Positions 1 through 9,775 of a stretch of DNA of 64,000 nt are shown here, one piece after another. Both the position numbers and the translations under genes were made by a program. Position 1 is the stretch's first letter. Each line of letters begins with the position of its first letter. The notes under the pieces are model-generated. The model ran no database searches and was not told the DNA's origin. It saw only the letters and a list, made by a program, of their open reading frames with translations. The stretch comes from Coptis chinensis (lineage: Eukaryota > Streptophyta > Magnoliopsida > Ranunculales > Ranunculaceae), in assembly GCA_015680905.1 (NCBI GenBank), contig CM027381.1, forward strand, positions 18,267,501 to 18,331,500, given 5' to 3'.

Positions 1-301
1 CTTCCTTTCCACTGCTCTTCCCCCTGAATTGTCCTTGAGGCACTCCCATTTTATCCACCGCGGTGAGTGGAGTCGATTGCTTCGTTTGCTTTTCAGGTTG
101 GAACCCGAATTCTCCTTGACCTGTCTTTTCATCTGCTTTTCAGGTTGGAACCCGAATTCTCACTCCCAGATATACACTGGTGTTTCCTCTGAGATTTTCA
201 CCAGACTCCACAACCTAGGGGTCAGCTAGTGCAACGTCCTCGGCATTGACCCAGATAAAGGGAGTCCGCTCTTCTGAGATCCTTCCCTTAAGGACATTGG
301 T

Positions 302-1599
302 AAATATCGCGGCCCTATATACCTTTTGCCCCCGCCAAAAGAGAGGAAACCCAAACTATCTCCCACCAAGAAACGAAAAGCGAATGCCCCAGTCCATCGA
401 TCCTTCGGGTATGCCACAAAGATCTCCCATAGCTAAGCTCTCATCCAGAAGGCTGTAACCTCTCAGACTCGTAAGCCCTCAGTTGGTTCTTTCTCAATGC
501 CCCCTACTGCACTCCCTAGGTCTTATTCTTCCATAGCTTATTAGGGAGACGATTTTGCCCCCCCTGCAGGCACCTCTGACAACATGGATGTTACCAAACT
601 CAAGCTTTGGGACAGCGATTATGAGGGCGAGGCGCCTAACAACACAGCGGCCAAGGACCCTCCTACCAAGAAGGCCAAGACTACTGCCCCTGTTGCCCCG
701 GCTCCTACCTCTCGGCCAGCATCACCATGACCATCTTCCCGCCGTACTGGTAAAGAGGCGGTCCCTATTGGTCCCCTGCCCGCTGGGCCTGCCGAAATTT
801 GGCATCCTCAATTCAAGGCCAGGGACCACGACGTCACCACTCGTGACTCCGCACTGCATAACCCTACAGTGGCCACGTCCCTCTTCTTCAGTTTGCATCT
901 CCCAAGGGATCAAGTTTATGAGGATTTTGGCTCCTTCGCCTCCCACCGGGCTGCAATTTACACTAGCTGGGAAAGGGTATGCTCCCCATCTTTTCCTTTT
1001 CCTTCTTTGTTGCTTACTTTTTTCTAACTTTGCCTTCGTCTTCAGCTGAGCCTGGATGTGGGTTACGTGATTCGCGGTTTAACAAACACTCTGGTTGCAT
1101 TTGAGTCAGCGAAGGCTGAGATCCATGGGTCGTCGGGTGGAAAGCGAGATATGCTTAAATGGAGAAGGAAAGAGATGACCCCCATCTCTCGGCTCTTAAT
1201 CAACACAAAGAGCTCCAGCGTGCAAAATAGGTCTATAAGGACTATGTGGCCGGCGTCGCGCCCCAGCTGGAAAGCCAGAGGGAGGCCGATAGGGCCGCCG
1301 CTCAAGCTGACCTGGAGCAGTTGTTAAAAGATGCCGCTGAACACTTCAAGGTCCTGGCTGCCAAAAAGATTGCCCGAGAACTGAACCAACTGCTGGAAAC
1401 TCTAACTGCCGCCGGACGTCTTCTTCCTGAACGGTCTTCTGCTTTGGCTCCCACAGACTTCGCGGCCATCTCACCTGCTCTTGAGACAGAAGCCACTGCT
1501 ACTCCTGGGGTGTCGACATCTCCCATTGACGTCGATGAATCCACTGACGCGGTGGAGGAGGGCGACCTACAAGTGGACGCCTCAGGCGAATTGAAATGA
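302..1599 (+). pseudogene. Antisense ORF of the Tat element, with one intron (broken)
   Basis: A reading frame runs opposite to pol. Exon 1 stays in one frame from about 302 to 976 with three in-frame stops. It carries a lysine-rich, NLS-like patch (SPTKKRKANAP) near 360-395 and another (PPTKKAK) near 660-680. A 69-bp GT-AG intron follows, and exon 2 opens in frame (LSLDVGYVIRGL). After a frameshift near 1150 the product continues as an Ala/Glu/Leu-rich, coiled-coil-like segment (QREADRAAAQADLEQLLKDA) to a stop at 1597-1599. Tat elements are known to carry extra ORFs, often antisense, between pol and the 3' LTR. Their function is unknown, and I do not assign one. The N-terminus may lie further left. 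Confidence 0.65.
977..1045 (+). other. Putative intron in the antisense ORF
   Basis: The segment starts GTATGC and ends in a pyrimidine-rich run closing with TTCAG. Removing it joins ...TWER to LSLDVGY... in the same frame, while reading through it brings an early stop. Its 69-bp length is normal for a short plant intron. There is no transcript evidence here. Confidence 0.55.
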
Positions 1600-1920
1600 A
1601 GCACACTTGGATTTCTTTCTGCCTATCAGCTTAGCATGCTGTACAGTTTAAATCTGATCTTTGATGTTCTAAATTTTTGTTATAACCCTCGGGTCTGGAT
1701 TTTTGGGTAGTCCCAGCAAACCACGGTGGGCCTCAGTTGCTTGTTTAACACTCGTTTGGTGAAATCCTTGCAATCAATACATTTTTTTTGTAATTGTGTT
1801 ACCATCCTTTCCTATTTACTTATCACCTTGTTCCATGCTGGCACTTACGTATGTCATGAGCGCCTTTCTGAAGTTCTCACAGAAGGATTGGGGGACGTTT
1901 GGTTTGCCCCAAGTTTTCCT
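1600..1920. other. Spacer between antisense ORF and tandem array
   Basis: AT-richer non-coding DNA with no supported ORF. It would be the 3' untranslated part of the antisense transcript, and equally part of the 3' untranslated region of the Tat element read on the minus strand. Confidence 0.5.
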
Positions 1921-2577
1921 TGGCGATGTTGGGGGCCGCTGAGTATGCCCGGGCCCCCCAGCATGCCTCTAAGTTGATCGTGGAGATGTTGAGGGATGCT
2001 GAGTACACCCGGGCCACTCAACGTGCCCCCAAGTTGATCGTGGAGATGTTGAGGGCCGCTGAGTATGCCTGGGCCACTCAGCATTCCCCCAAGTTGATCG
2101 TGGAGATGTTGAGGGCCACTGAGTATGCCCGGGCCACTCAGCGTGCGCCCAAGTTGATCGTGGAGATGTTGAGGGCTGTTGAGTAAGTCCGGGCCCTTCA
2201 GCGTGCCCCCAAGTTGATTGTGGAGATGTTGAGGGGCGGTATGTCCGCCCCCCTCGCAAGGTGCCCCATGTTGATCGTGGAGATGTTGAGGGCCGTTGAG
2301 TATGCCTGGGCCACTCAGCTTGCCCCCAAGTTGATCGTGGAGATGTTGAGAGCCGCTGAGTATGCCGGGCCACTCAGCATGCCCCCAAGTTGATTGTGGA
2401 GATGTTGAGGGCCAATGAGTATGCCCGAGCCACTCAACGTGCCCCCAAGTTGATCGTGGAGATGTTGAGGGCCACTGAGTATTCCTGGGCCACTCAGCTT
2501 GCGCCCAAGTTGATCGTGGAGATGTTGAGGGCCGCTAAGTATGCTCGGGCCACTCAGCTTGCCCCCAATTTGTCTAA
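1921..2577. repeat. 60-bp tandem repeat array, about 11 copies
   Basis: Copies begin TGGAGATGTTGAGGG or close variants at 1921, 1981, 2041, 2101, 2161, 2221, 2278, 2338, 2397, 2457 and 2517. Nine spacings are 60 bp; the copy at 2221 is 57 bp and the copy at 2338 is 59 bp. The unit includes GAGTATGCCCGGGCCACTCA and AAGTTGATCGTGG. Because 60 is divisible by three, runs of copies stay open in several frames, giving a periodic 20-residue peptide on both strands. The array lies in the pol-to-3'LTR region, where Tat elements are known to grow tandem repeats that can seed satellites. Confidence 0.95.
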
Positions 2578-2768
2578 GGAGTTGATTTTGAGTTTGGAAC
2601 CCCTTGTCCGTTGCCCCTGGCCTAATTCACACATGAACGGATGCACACTTATTAGATGGAGGAAATTTGCTATTGCTTTCATTAAAATAATAGCTAACTC
2701 AAAATACTATTACAAGGCTTGAATGAATCAAATACAATTTTCTTTAATTAAAAACATTAAAGACAAAG

Positions 2769-3924
2769 TTACTCATGAAATTCCTTCAACAATCTGATGT
2801 TCCACGACCGCTTAATGTTACCCCCTTGAGGCGTCTGCAACCTATAGGTCCTAGAAACTCCAGCCTCCACCACAGTGTATGGTCCCTCCCAGTTAGGTCC
2901 CAGCTTCCCATCGGTCTCCTTCCTGGTGGCTGGGGTCACCCTCCGAAGTACCCCATCGCCCACCATAAACTTCTGCGGCTTCACCCGCTTGTTATACTAT
3001 CTCTGTAACCTCCGGTGGTACTCTTCCATTCTAATGTGCGCGGTGTCTCTCCTTTACTCTGTAAGGTTCAGTTCCCCAGCCAAGACTTTCTCATTAACCC
3101 CCGCGTCCGCAGCCTTGGTTCTAGTCGTTGACGCCATCATTTCCACTGCAATCACTGCCTCTACCCCATAGGCCATAGCGAATGGGGATTCCCTTGTAGA
3201 TGTCCGCGGTGTTGTGTGGTAAGCCCACAGAACATGGTATAACTCATCTGCCCAACACCCCTTGCGTTCCTCCAGCTTTTTCTTCAGGTTATCCATGATA
3301 ACTTTGTTTGAAGACTCTGCCTGTCAATTCCCCTCTAGATTGTAAAGGGCTGAGAAACCTTGCTTCACCTTGAAGGCTTAGAGGAAGGCTCTCACTTTTC
3401 CCACTGTGAACTGGGTCCCGTTGTCTACAACGATGGTGTGCAGTAGTCTAAATCTGAATATTATATTCTCCTACAAGAATTTTCTCACCTGTTCCTCCTT
3501 CACTTGTTGCAGAGCCACCACCTCAACCCATTTAGTAAAATAGTCAGTCATGGCTAACATAAACCTCCTTTTCCCGCTAGCCATAGGCAGAGGTCCGACG
3601 ACATCCAACGCCCACATAGAGAATGACCATGGGATAAAGACCTTGTGCAACGATTCTGCGGGCGCGTGTATTAGCGGCATAAAGATCTGGCATTTCTGGC
3701 ATTTGTTGGCATACTCGATTGCATCTCTCTTCATGTGTGGGCAAAAGTAACCCTGTGATAGCAGTCGGTGAGCGGTTATCCTTCCAGCTAAGTGGCCTCC
3801 ACAATCTACTTCATGTACCTCACCCAACACCTCTTGCACCTTCTGTGGTCCCAGGCACTTAAGGAGCAGCCCACTGACACTCCATCGATATAACTCTCAA
3901 TCCAGCAGAACGTATCTCTGGGAC
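2769..3924 (-). pseudogene. pol: Integrase of the Tat element (C-terminal pol)
   Basis: The minus-strand frame holds an HHCC zinc-binding region ending CQKCQIF (about 3690-3660). The catalytic core follows, with MWALDVVGPLP, a VVDNGTQFT block (about 3432-3406) and the E of the DDE triad in a block reading ESSNKVIM near 3310-3295. The C-terminal end has the GKLGPNWEGPY signature typical of Tat integrases, then a stop at 2769-2771. Integrase would insert the cDNA into the host chromosome. There are several in-frame stops (near 3471, 3390 and 3325). The upstream part of pol continues at 5198 on the other side of the inserted solo LTR. Confidence 0.88.
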
Positions 3925-3929
3925 CTCTG

Positions 3930-5197
3930 TGATAGGGTTATATACTAAAAGCATTACTTTTGTATTAACTCTAATTCTTTATATTTTGAATGAGAATCAT
4001 ATGGGCAAATGTTATGCATATTATATATGTTATTAGTTATATGCATGTGTCTAATACTTTATGTTGTAGATGATATGGTGTGAACACAAAAAGATCATAT
4101 CATCAGTACCTTATAAAGTATAAGTAATCGTTCACAACCTAGATGGATTTGGACAAACCATTAGTACGGTTGTAGTGTAATATGGTATTAGTCTATCTTG
4201 ACTATATGATTACACTAGTACACTTTGTGTGTATTGAACAGGATCAAGTGAGGTTGTTTTTCTTTATACTGACTGTATAAGAGAACAAACGCCTCTGTTA
4301 TTATGGATGGTTGTCCTCCTAATCTGGATATAATAACGGGCACTTTCATGCATTGTACATTGCTTTAAATCATCAATGAGTGAGATTTATTTGTTAATCA
4401 ACAAACTCGATGGATTGGGTAATGACATTGTATATAAGGTGTGCTGTTGATTATAGAAGGAATTCGTGTCCTGCAAGAAGTCAGGTTGATGATGTCCCCT
4501 TGAGGAACTCAAAAAGATTGTCATGTAAACCCTGCAGGTGGATTTATTCCGACATGACAATGAGGTTGAGTGGTACTACTCAAGGACATAAGAAGTTAAT
4601 TAATGTAGTTGTCAGTAACTTGACTTAATCAACGGACATTCGATATCTTAAACACGGGGAGATCAACGAGCATATAATATGGAGCCCATAAACGCTGACA
4701 CATAATTTGGGATTAGGGCGGTAGTGCAACAATGACTTTTAGTGGAATAAGCCATTTGTTGACGGACTTGGGCCGTGTGTTCGGGGCGAACATGGGAAGC
4801 CCAAGCCTGTCAGGAGGCCCAACCCTAATTTCTCCTCATGGTCCCTGTTGTAGCCTATAAATAGAATACTCTTTCTCTCTGGCCGAAATTAACCTATTCA
4901 CTATTCACTGGATTAGAAAAAAAGGCAAGGAAAGATAGATCTAAAATTGGATCTAGCTTCGTGAGAAAGAAGGGGATTGGTAGATCGTTGCCCACACAAC
5001 GTCCAATTTGTTCTAAAGGAATACAACTGAAGATCAAGGGGTTGATTTTGGATTTGATAAAGCTTGGATTCTTAGAGTTATCTAAACCGGATCTAAAAGG
5101 TATGTTCTCTATCCAAATCGTGAGAACCCATTGATTCCGCTGCGCGTGGTTCTCGCAGTTTGTAGAAATATTGATTCTGAAAATAACGGTTCCTACA
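3930..5197 (+). repeat. Solo LTR, copy 1 of the TGATAGGG...CCTACA family
   Basis: Begins TGATAGGGTTATATAC and ends ACGGTTCCTACA. It is flanked by CTCTG (3925-3929) and CTCTA (5198-5202), a 5-bp TSD with one change. It interrupts the Tat pol frame. A TATA-like stretch (CCTATAAATAGA) lies near 4853. No internal retrotransposon sequence is attached, so it is a solo LTR left by LTR-LTR recombination. An ORF of about 72 codons inside is broken in the third family copy and is not counted as a gene. Copia or gypsy origin cannot be decided. Confidence 0.9.
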
Positions 5198-6390
5198 CTC
5201 TACTCCATTCTCCTCCTTTCCCACTTGTCATCTATTTTTATCCCCAAAAGGTATCCCTTGATAGGTTCCATCCACCCCTGCTCATGCTCTGTAGTCAGGC
5301 ACACCCCCGTTTCCTCCGCGGTGCTTGGTTTGCTTAGCACCCTGACTTCAATGGACCTACCTTCTGTTCCCGGGAGTACGGTGGCCACATACGCCAAGGC
5401 GTCGGCGTGTCTATTCTCTCCCCTACCTAGGTGGGCAAAACTGACTTTCTCAAATTCTCCTGCCTTTCTCCGCAATACCTTTAGATACCTTGCCATCCTA
5501 GGGCACCACGCCACAAATCCTACATTGACTTGACATATTACCAAATTCGAATCAAAAGTATACTGTCAGTACACACACACCTAAGTCCTTAGCCAAATCC
5601 AAACCTCCTATCACTGCCTCATATTCAGACTTGTTGTTCGAAACTGGGAAGCCCAATCTCATCGACAACTCTAGGCGAGTATTCTCTGGGGTGGCCAGCA
5701 CCACCCCAATGCCATTACCTGCGTCGGTAGCAGACCCATCTTTAAAGACTCTCCATCCATTCTGCATGTCCCAAGGGTCCAAGGGGTCGTGGTTTTGGTC
5801 TGCCTCTGGTTCCATGATCATCTCTTCCCCCCAGGTGGGGTCCTTGGCCAAAAACTCAGCCAGAAATTCCGCCATCACCTGGGCCTTCTCCGTAGTCCTG
5901 GCTTGGTACTCAATGTCATATGAACTGAGCAGCACATCCCATTTCAACGTTCTCCCTGATTTTTCTGCCTTCAGTGCCTGCTTCAGTGGCAAGTTGGTCA
6001 CCACCACCACCAAATGAGCATCGAAGTAAGGTTTCAACTTGAGTGCAGAGAAGATCAGAGCCAAGGCATACTTTTCAATCCTACTATATCTCGTCTCAGT
6101 GTCCAACATTATTTTACTCTTCCTTGCCCACCATCCTTATCAACACTGAACTAATTGCACACTCTGATACCCCCAGGTATAAATACAGCTTCTCTCCCTG
6201 CCTTGGCCACGACAGGATCGGGGCTTTGCCTAAATATTCTTTCAATTCCTGAAAAGCCCTTTCACATGCCTCAGTCCACTAGAAGTCAGTCGTCTTCCTT
6301 AATAGTAGCTACAAGGGTCGGCACTTATCCGATGACTTAGATATGAACCTATTGAGTGTCGTGACCCTACCAGCCAGCCTCTGAACCTCC
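5198..6390 (-). pseudogene. pol: RNase H and Tat-type second RNase H of the Tat element
   Basis: From right to left, the classical RNase H linked to RT (ETRYSRIEKYALAL near 6100) is followed by a second RNase H-like domain. Its signatures are WRVFKDGSATDAGNGIGV (about 5755-5700), NNKSEYEAVIGGLDLAK (about 5640-5590) and GRGENRHADALAYVA (about 5440-5395). The second domain is the hallmark of the Tat lineage among plant gypsy elements. RNase H degrades the RNA strand during reverse transcription. Frame changes occur near 6110 and near 5548. The reading ends at the solo LTR. Confidence 0.88.
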
Positions 6391-6398
6391 TTCACATT

Positions 6399-7286
6399 CT
6401 ACGGAGATGGCATTTCCAACAAGGCTCTAATCTGGTCTGGGTTCGCCTCTAGGCCACAATACGTGACTATATACCCCAGGAACTTTCCGGATGTCACCCC
6501 AAATGTACATTTCTCTGGGTTCAACATCATCTTGTGTTTCCGCAGTATAGAGAACATCTCTTTCAGGCCCTCCAAATGCTCCTCTTCAGGCATACTCTTT
6601 TCTACCATGTCATCTATATAGATCTCCATTTTCTTTCTGATTTTAGTCTCGAACATCTTTTCCCCCACTCGCTGAAATATTGCCCCCGCATTCTTTAGTC
6701 CAAAAGGCATTCTGGTGTAACAGTACGTTCCTCCTTCCACTATGAACGTTGTCTTTTCCCGGTCTGGGTCGTACATCACCACCTGATTGTAGCCCATGGA
6801 TGCGTCCTTGAATGAAAAAAACTTATACTCCATTGTTCGGTCCACCAACTCATCTATCCGCGGTATCGGGTAACAATCCTTTGGACACTCCTTGTTGACG
6901 TCCGTGAAGTCCACGCACATTCTCACTTTCCCATTCTTTTTTGGTACCGCTACTACGTTCGATAGCCATTCAGTAAACTGGCATTCGCGGATGATCCCAG
7001 CATCTTTCAACTTCTTCACCTCCTCTCGAATTCCCTGTGCATACTGAGGCTTCATACTCCTCATTTTCTATTGGACTGGGCATGCACCCTCCCGCATATG
7101 CAACCTGTGACATGAAAACTCTAGATCCAAACCCGCCAAGTCCTCGATCGTCCTTGCAAATACATCGCTATTCTCAGTCAACAAGGCCACTAATTTCCTA
7201 TTCCAATCCTCTGACAAACTTGTCCCTATGTTCACAAACTTCTCCTCCTCTGCTACCCCGATGTTCACGACCTCAATCACGTCCAT
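6399..7286 (-). pseudogene. pol: Reverse transcriptase of the Tat element
   Basis: The frame starting around 7286 contains the RT palm motifs VPKKNGKVRMCVDF, FSFKDASMGYNQV, TRMPFGLKNA and the catalytic YIDD block (IYIDDMV, about 6625-6605), then FLGYIV. Catalytic aspartates are present. One stop separates the 7068-7286 piece from the main block (6399-7064) in the same frame. It would make cDNA from the element's RNA in virus-like particles. The order protease-RT-RNase H-integrase is that of Ty3/gypsy. Confidence 0.92.
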
Positions 7287-7337
7287 TGTCTTGCTCCCGA
7301 CAAGCGGCCTCTTCTCTCCGGCCGCGATCTGTAATTG

Positions 7338-7799
7338 CTATGCCAGCGTGTCCCCTATCTCTGGAGCCTCTTTATTAGGCGCGTGGCTAAGAGCCTTTGC
7401 TGTCACCTGGTGGATGTTCTGTGCCACGATCTGGTCTCCCCTTATCTCGTATATCCCTCTGTTTGTCGGGAAACGGATCACTTTGTAATAAGTAGACGGG
7501 ACCGCCTTCATCTCATGAATCCATTTCCTTCCAAGGATCGCGTTATATTGTGAGTTAGTATCCACTACTAGGAATCGGGTGAAGGTGGTCACTGGCCCCG
7601 TGGTCACCGGCAGCACTAGTTCCCCTAATGGCTCAGTCATGCTGCTGTTGAACCCGAACAAGTTGGTCTGAGGGGGCTTCATCTGCTTCTTTTCTCTGCC
7701 CATTTCTTCCATCGCTCTCTGAAATAGCAAATCCACTGAACTCCCACAGTTTATCAGCACCCTTTTCACCATGTAATTCCCCATAGCTATGGTAATCAC
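7338..7799 (-). pseudogene. pol: Aspartic protease of the Tat element, active-site Asp lost
   Basis: The frame contains VKRVLINCGSSVDLLF (about 7760-7715), which corresponds to the retropepsin active site, and a downstream NAILGRKWIHEMKAVPS block (about 7535-7485) typical of plant gypsy proteases. The usual catalytic Asp before Thr/Asn-Gly is Asn here (INCGSS), so the enzyme would not work. It normally cleaves the Gag-Pol polyprotein. It is in the same frame as the downstream RT and upstream gag pieces, separated by stops near 7830 and 7338. Confidence 0.85.
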
Positions 7800-7829
7800 C
7801 AGCGCATCCTCATGAGGCTCGCTTACCGA

Positions 7830-9427
7830 CTATAGATCCTTTAGAGTGAACTCGATCCTATCATTCCCTTTGACACCTCCTAGAACTGGTCGCGGACTAC
7901 TCACCACTTCATTCACTTGCTGTAGACTGGCCGTCCTCCTCACCTTATCTCTGTGGGCGTTCCCTCCTAGCATTTCTCCAATGAAAATAACATTTATCCT
8001 GCCCAAGATTCGGGCCGCGACAGGAGCCCTTTCGATTGGCTGCACTTCCTTGACATGCTCCTTCAGCTGTCCTCTCCCAATCATTATTTCTACTAACCAT
8101 TGTAAAGCAAAGCACTCATTGGTAGCATGATTTCTGACCTGATGATATGCACATAACGGCTTTCCCTCTATCTCCTTAGGCGAGCTCTACGGTTCTTCAT
8201 AGTGCCACTGTCCCTTGATCAGCGGCAAGATTTCCTCCAACGACTTGTTCAATGGAGTTAAGTTTATTTCGCGGTAAGGCTTTCTCTCCCTGTACTCCCT
8301 TCGTGCTTGGTCTCAGCCTCTCTCTGCTCTATGTGTCTCCCCCTTGTAATTACCTCCATCTCTTGCCGCAGCTCTTTCCCCGTCTCTCCAGTCCTCTACT
8401 CCCATGGCATGCACTGACTTGTCGGCCTTCCTGTGTTCCTTACTGGTTCTCTATAAAATGTCCTCGTACCGGATGGATTTATCTACCTTCAGGTACAAAG
8501 CATGCAAGGTGGTCACTTCGATCTTAGATACTAATTCATGCACCCAGGTTCCCTGTTTCAACCCATGCTGGAATGTTATGACCATGGTACGCTCATCCAA
8601 ATTTTCTACCTTTAGCGTCTCTTCCTTAAATCTGCACAGGAAGTTTCTGAGTGTCTCGGCAGACTTCTGCTTGACATTAAAGAGATCGGCTACATAAACT
8701 ACCTTCTTCTTCTGATGGATGAAGTGATTCACAAAAGCTTGTTCCAATTCCTCGAACCTTTGTATACTCCGCGACGCCAACCGATAATACTAGTCGGATG
8801 CTCCCCTTTTCAGACTGGCAAGGAACATCATGCAACGGAGTCTGTCATACTTCGCCTCTTGCCACAGCGGCATCTACTACCTGAAGTGATGCAAGTGGTC
8901 ATCCGGATCTCCTTTTCCATCGTACCTTTCAAACCGTGGTTGCGTGAACCTCTTGGGTACCTCAGAATTTTAGACCGAGTCAGCGAGTGGATTCTAATTT
9001 AGGTTTTCTACCACCTTTTTAGCTGCGTCCTGGTTCTCCTTTTCCACTGCGTGGTTAGCCTCTCTGTCTCTTTCGATCATCGCCTGCACCATTTCCATGG
9101 TAATGCCTCCTGTATGGTTCGCCCAGTTGCCTGAGGAAGTTCCTCACTTTGCACTTCCACTTCACTACCCGTCGGTACTGCTGTTTTCGCTCCCCCCTGA
9201 GTGTCTTCTCTTTCTCTCCTCAACTCATCATTCTCTTCCCTAAGCCTAGCTACCTCCTCCTGAAGCAACCTAGTCGCCTCAACCACTGAATCTTCAACCT
9301 CCTCTTCCTCCACCTTTATGTTTTCCACACTCGTCGTTTCATTTGGAACGGTCTCCTCCCTCCTCGGTCTCCCTCTACCTCAACCTCTCCCTGTTCCTCT
9401 ACCTCTTTCTCTTTTAGCTGGAGCCAT
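7830..9427 (-). pseudogene. gag: Gag of the Tat element
   Basis: The likely start is the ATG at 9427, about 45 bp after the primer site. The N-terminus is Arg/Gly-rich (MAPAKRERGRGTGRG), then a heptad-like coiled coil (LLQEEVARLREENDELRRER, about 9270-9210). The retrotransposon gag domain follows, with ERYDGKGDPDDHLHHF near 8930 and SIQRFEELEQAFVNHFI near 8770-8715. Gag forms the particle. A stop near 9382, a frameshift between 8780 and 9077 and several stops down to 8085 break it. Confidence 0.82.
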
Positions 9428-9472
9428 GTTCAGCAAATTTCCCTTCTTCTCAAGTCGTGGACCTACCTCTGC

Positions 9473-9488
9473 CCCACAGACGGCGCCA
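9473..9488 (-). other. Primer binding site of the Tat element
   Basis: On the minus strand the sequence reads TGGCGCCGTCTGTGGG, two bases after the LTR end TGATCATACA. It is the usual tRNA-primer site of Tat/Athila-type elements, from which minus-strand cDNA synthesis starts. Confidence 0.8.
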
Positions 9489-9490
9489 AA

Positions 9491-9612
9491 TGTATGATCA
9501 GAAATTGCTACTATTAAGACCCTAAGTCTTGGTTCCTTTTCGTTTTCCCTCTCTCTCTTTTTCTTCCTCCTCTTCTTTTTCCTCTCAGTAATCCAGATAG
9601 GGGTTGATACAG
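9491..9612 (-). repeat. 5' LTR of the Tat element (short or truncated)
   Basis: The inner LTR edge is clear at 9491 (plus strand TGTATGATCAG) next to the primer site. The outer edge is uncertain. The inverted ends TGTAT...ATACA suggest 9612 (GGTTGATACA), which gives only 122 bp. It could instead run on or be truncated before the LINE begins. The purine-rich tract near the LTR end resembles that of the second Tat LTR at 59151-59514. The missing 3' LTR would settle it. Confidence 0.45.
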
Positions 9613-9775
9613 GTAACATAAGCCAATTTCATCTCATGATCCTGTGTACCAAAATATTACTATGTGTATTAATTTTTGTTAGGTAAGAGCTTTTTATCTC
9701 TTTCTTTGTTCTCTTTCTTTCCCGGATAGGACTGTTTCGATCATTTTCTTCAAGCATACTCTTTTCTCTAATTCT

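Larger units (their letters stand above)
1..9612 (-). mobile_element. Tat-lineage Ty3/gypsy retrotransposon (partial, decayed)
   Basis: Read on the minus strand, this stretch holds gag, aspartic protease, reverse transcriptase, RNase H, a second RNase H of the type special to the Tat lineage, and integrase, in that order from 9427 down to 2769. A primer binding site matching the usual Tat/Athila type (TGGCGCCGTCTGTGGGG) lies just upstream of gag. Between pol and the missing 3' LTR are an antisense ORF and a 60-bp tandem array, a layout known for Tat elements. Many stops and frameshifts, plus a solo LTR at 3930-5197, show it is dead. The 3' LTR lies beyond the left edge, so the outer TSD cannot be checked. 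Confidence 0.9.

Noticed and set aside
1899..2186. Repeat protein with 20-residue units as a real gene
   Set aside because: Open frames follow from a period divisible by three, occur on both strands and are broken at 57- and 59-bp units.
1921..2577. Possible CRISPR-like array
   Set aside because: Units are contiguous 60-bp tandem copies with no unique spacers, in a plant retrotransposon.
4410..4628. 72-codon ORF in the solo LTR, with a similar one at 11461-11709
   Set aside because: The third LTR copy breaks the frame with an early stop (near 15978), and there is no known domain. It is shared because the LTRs are homologous.
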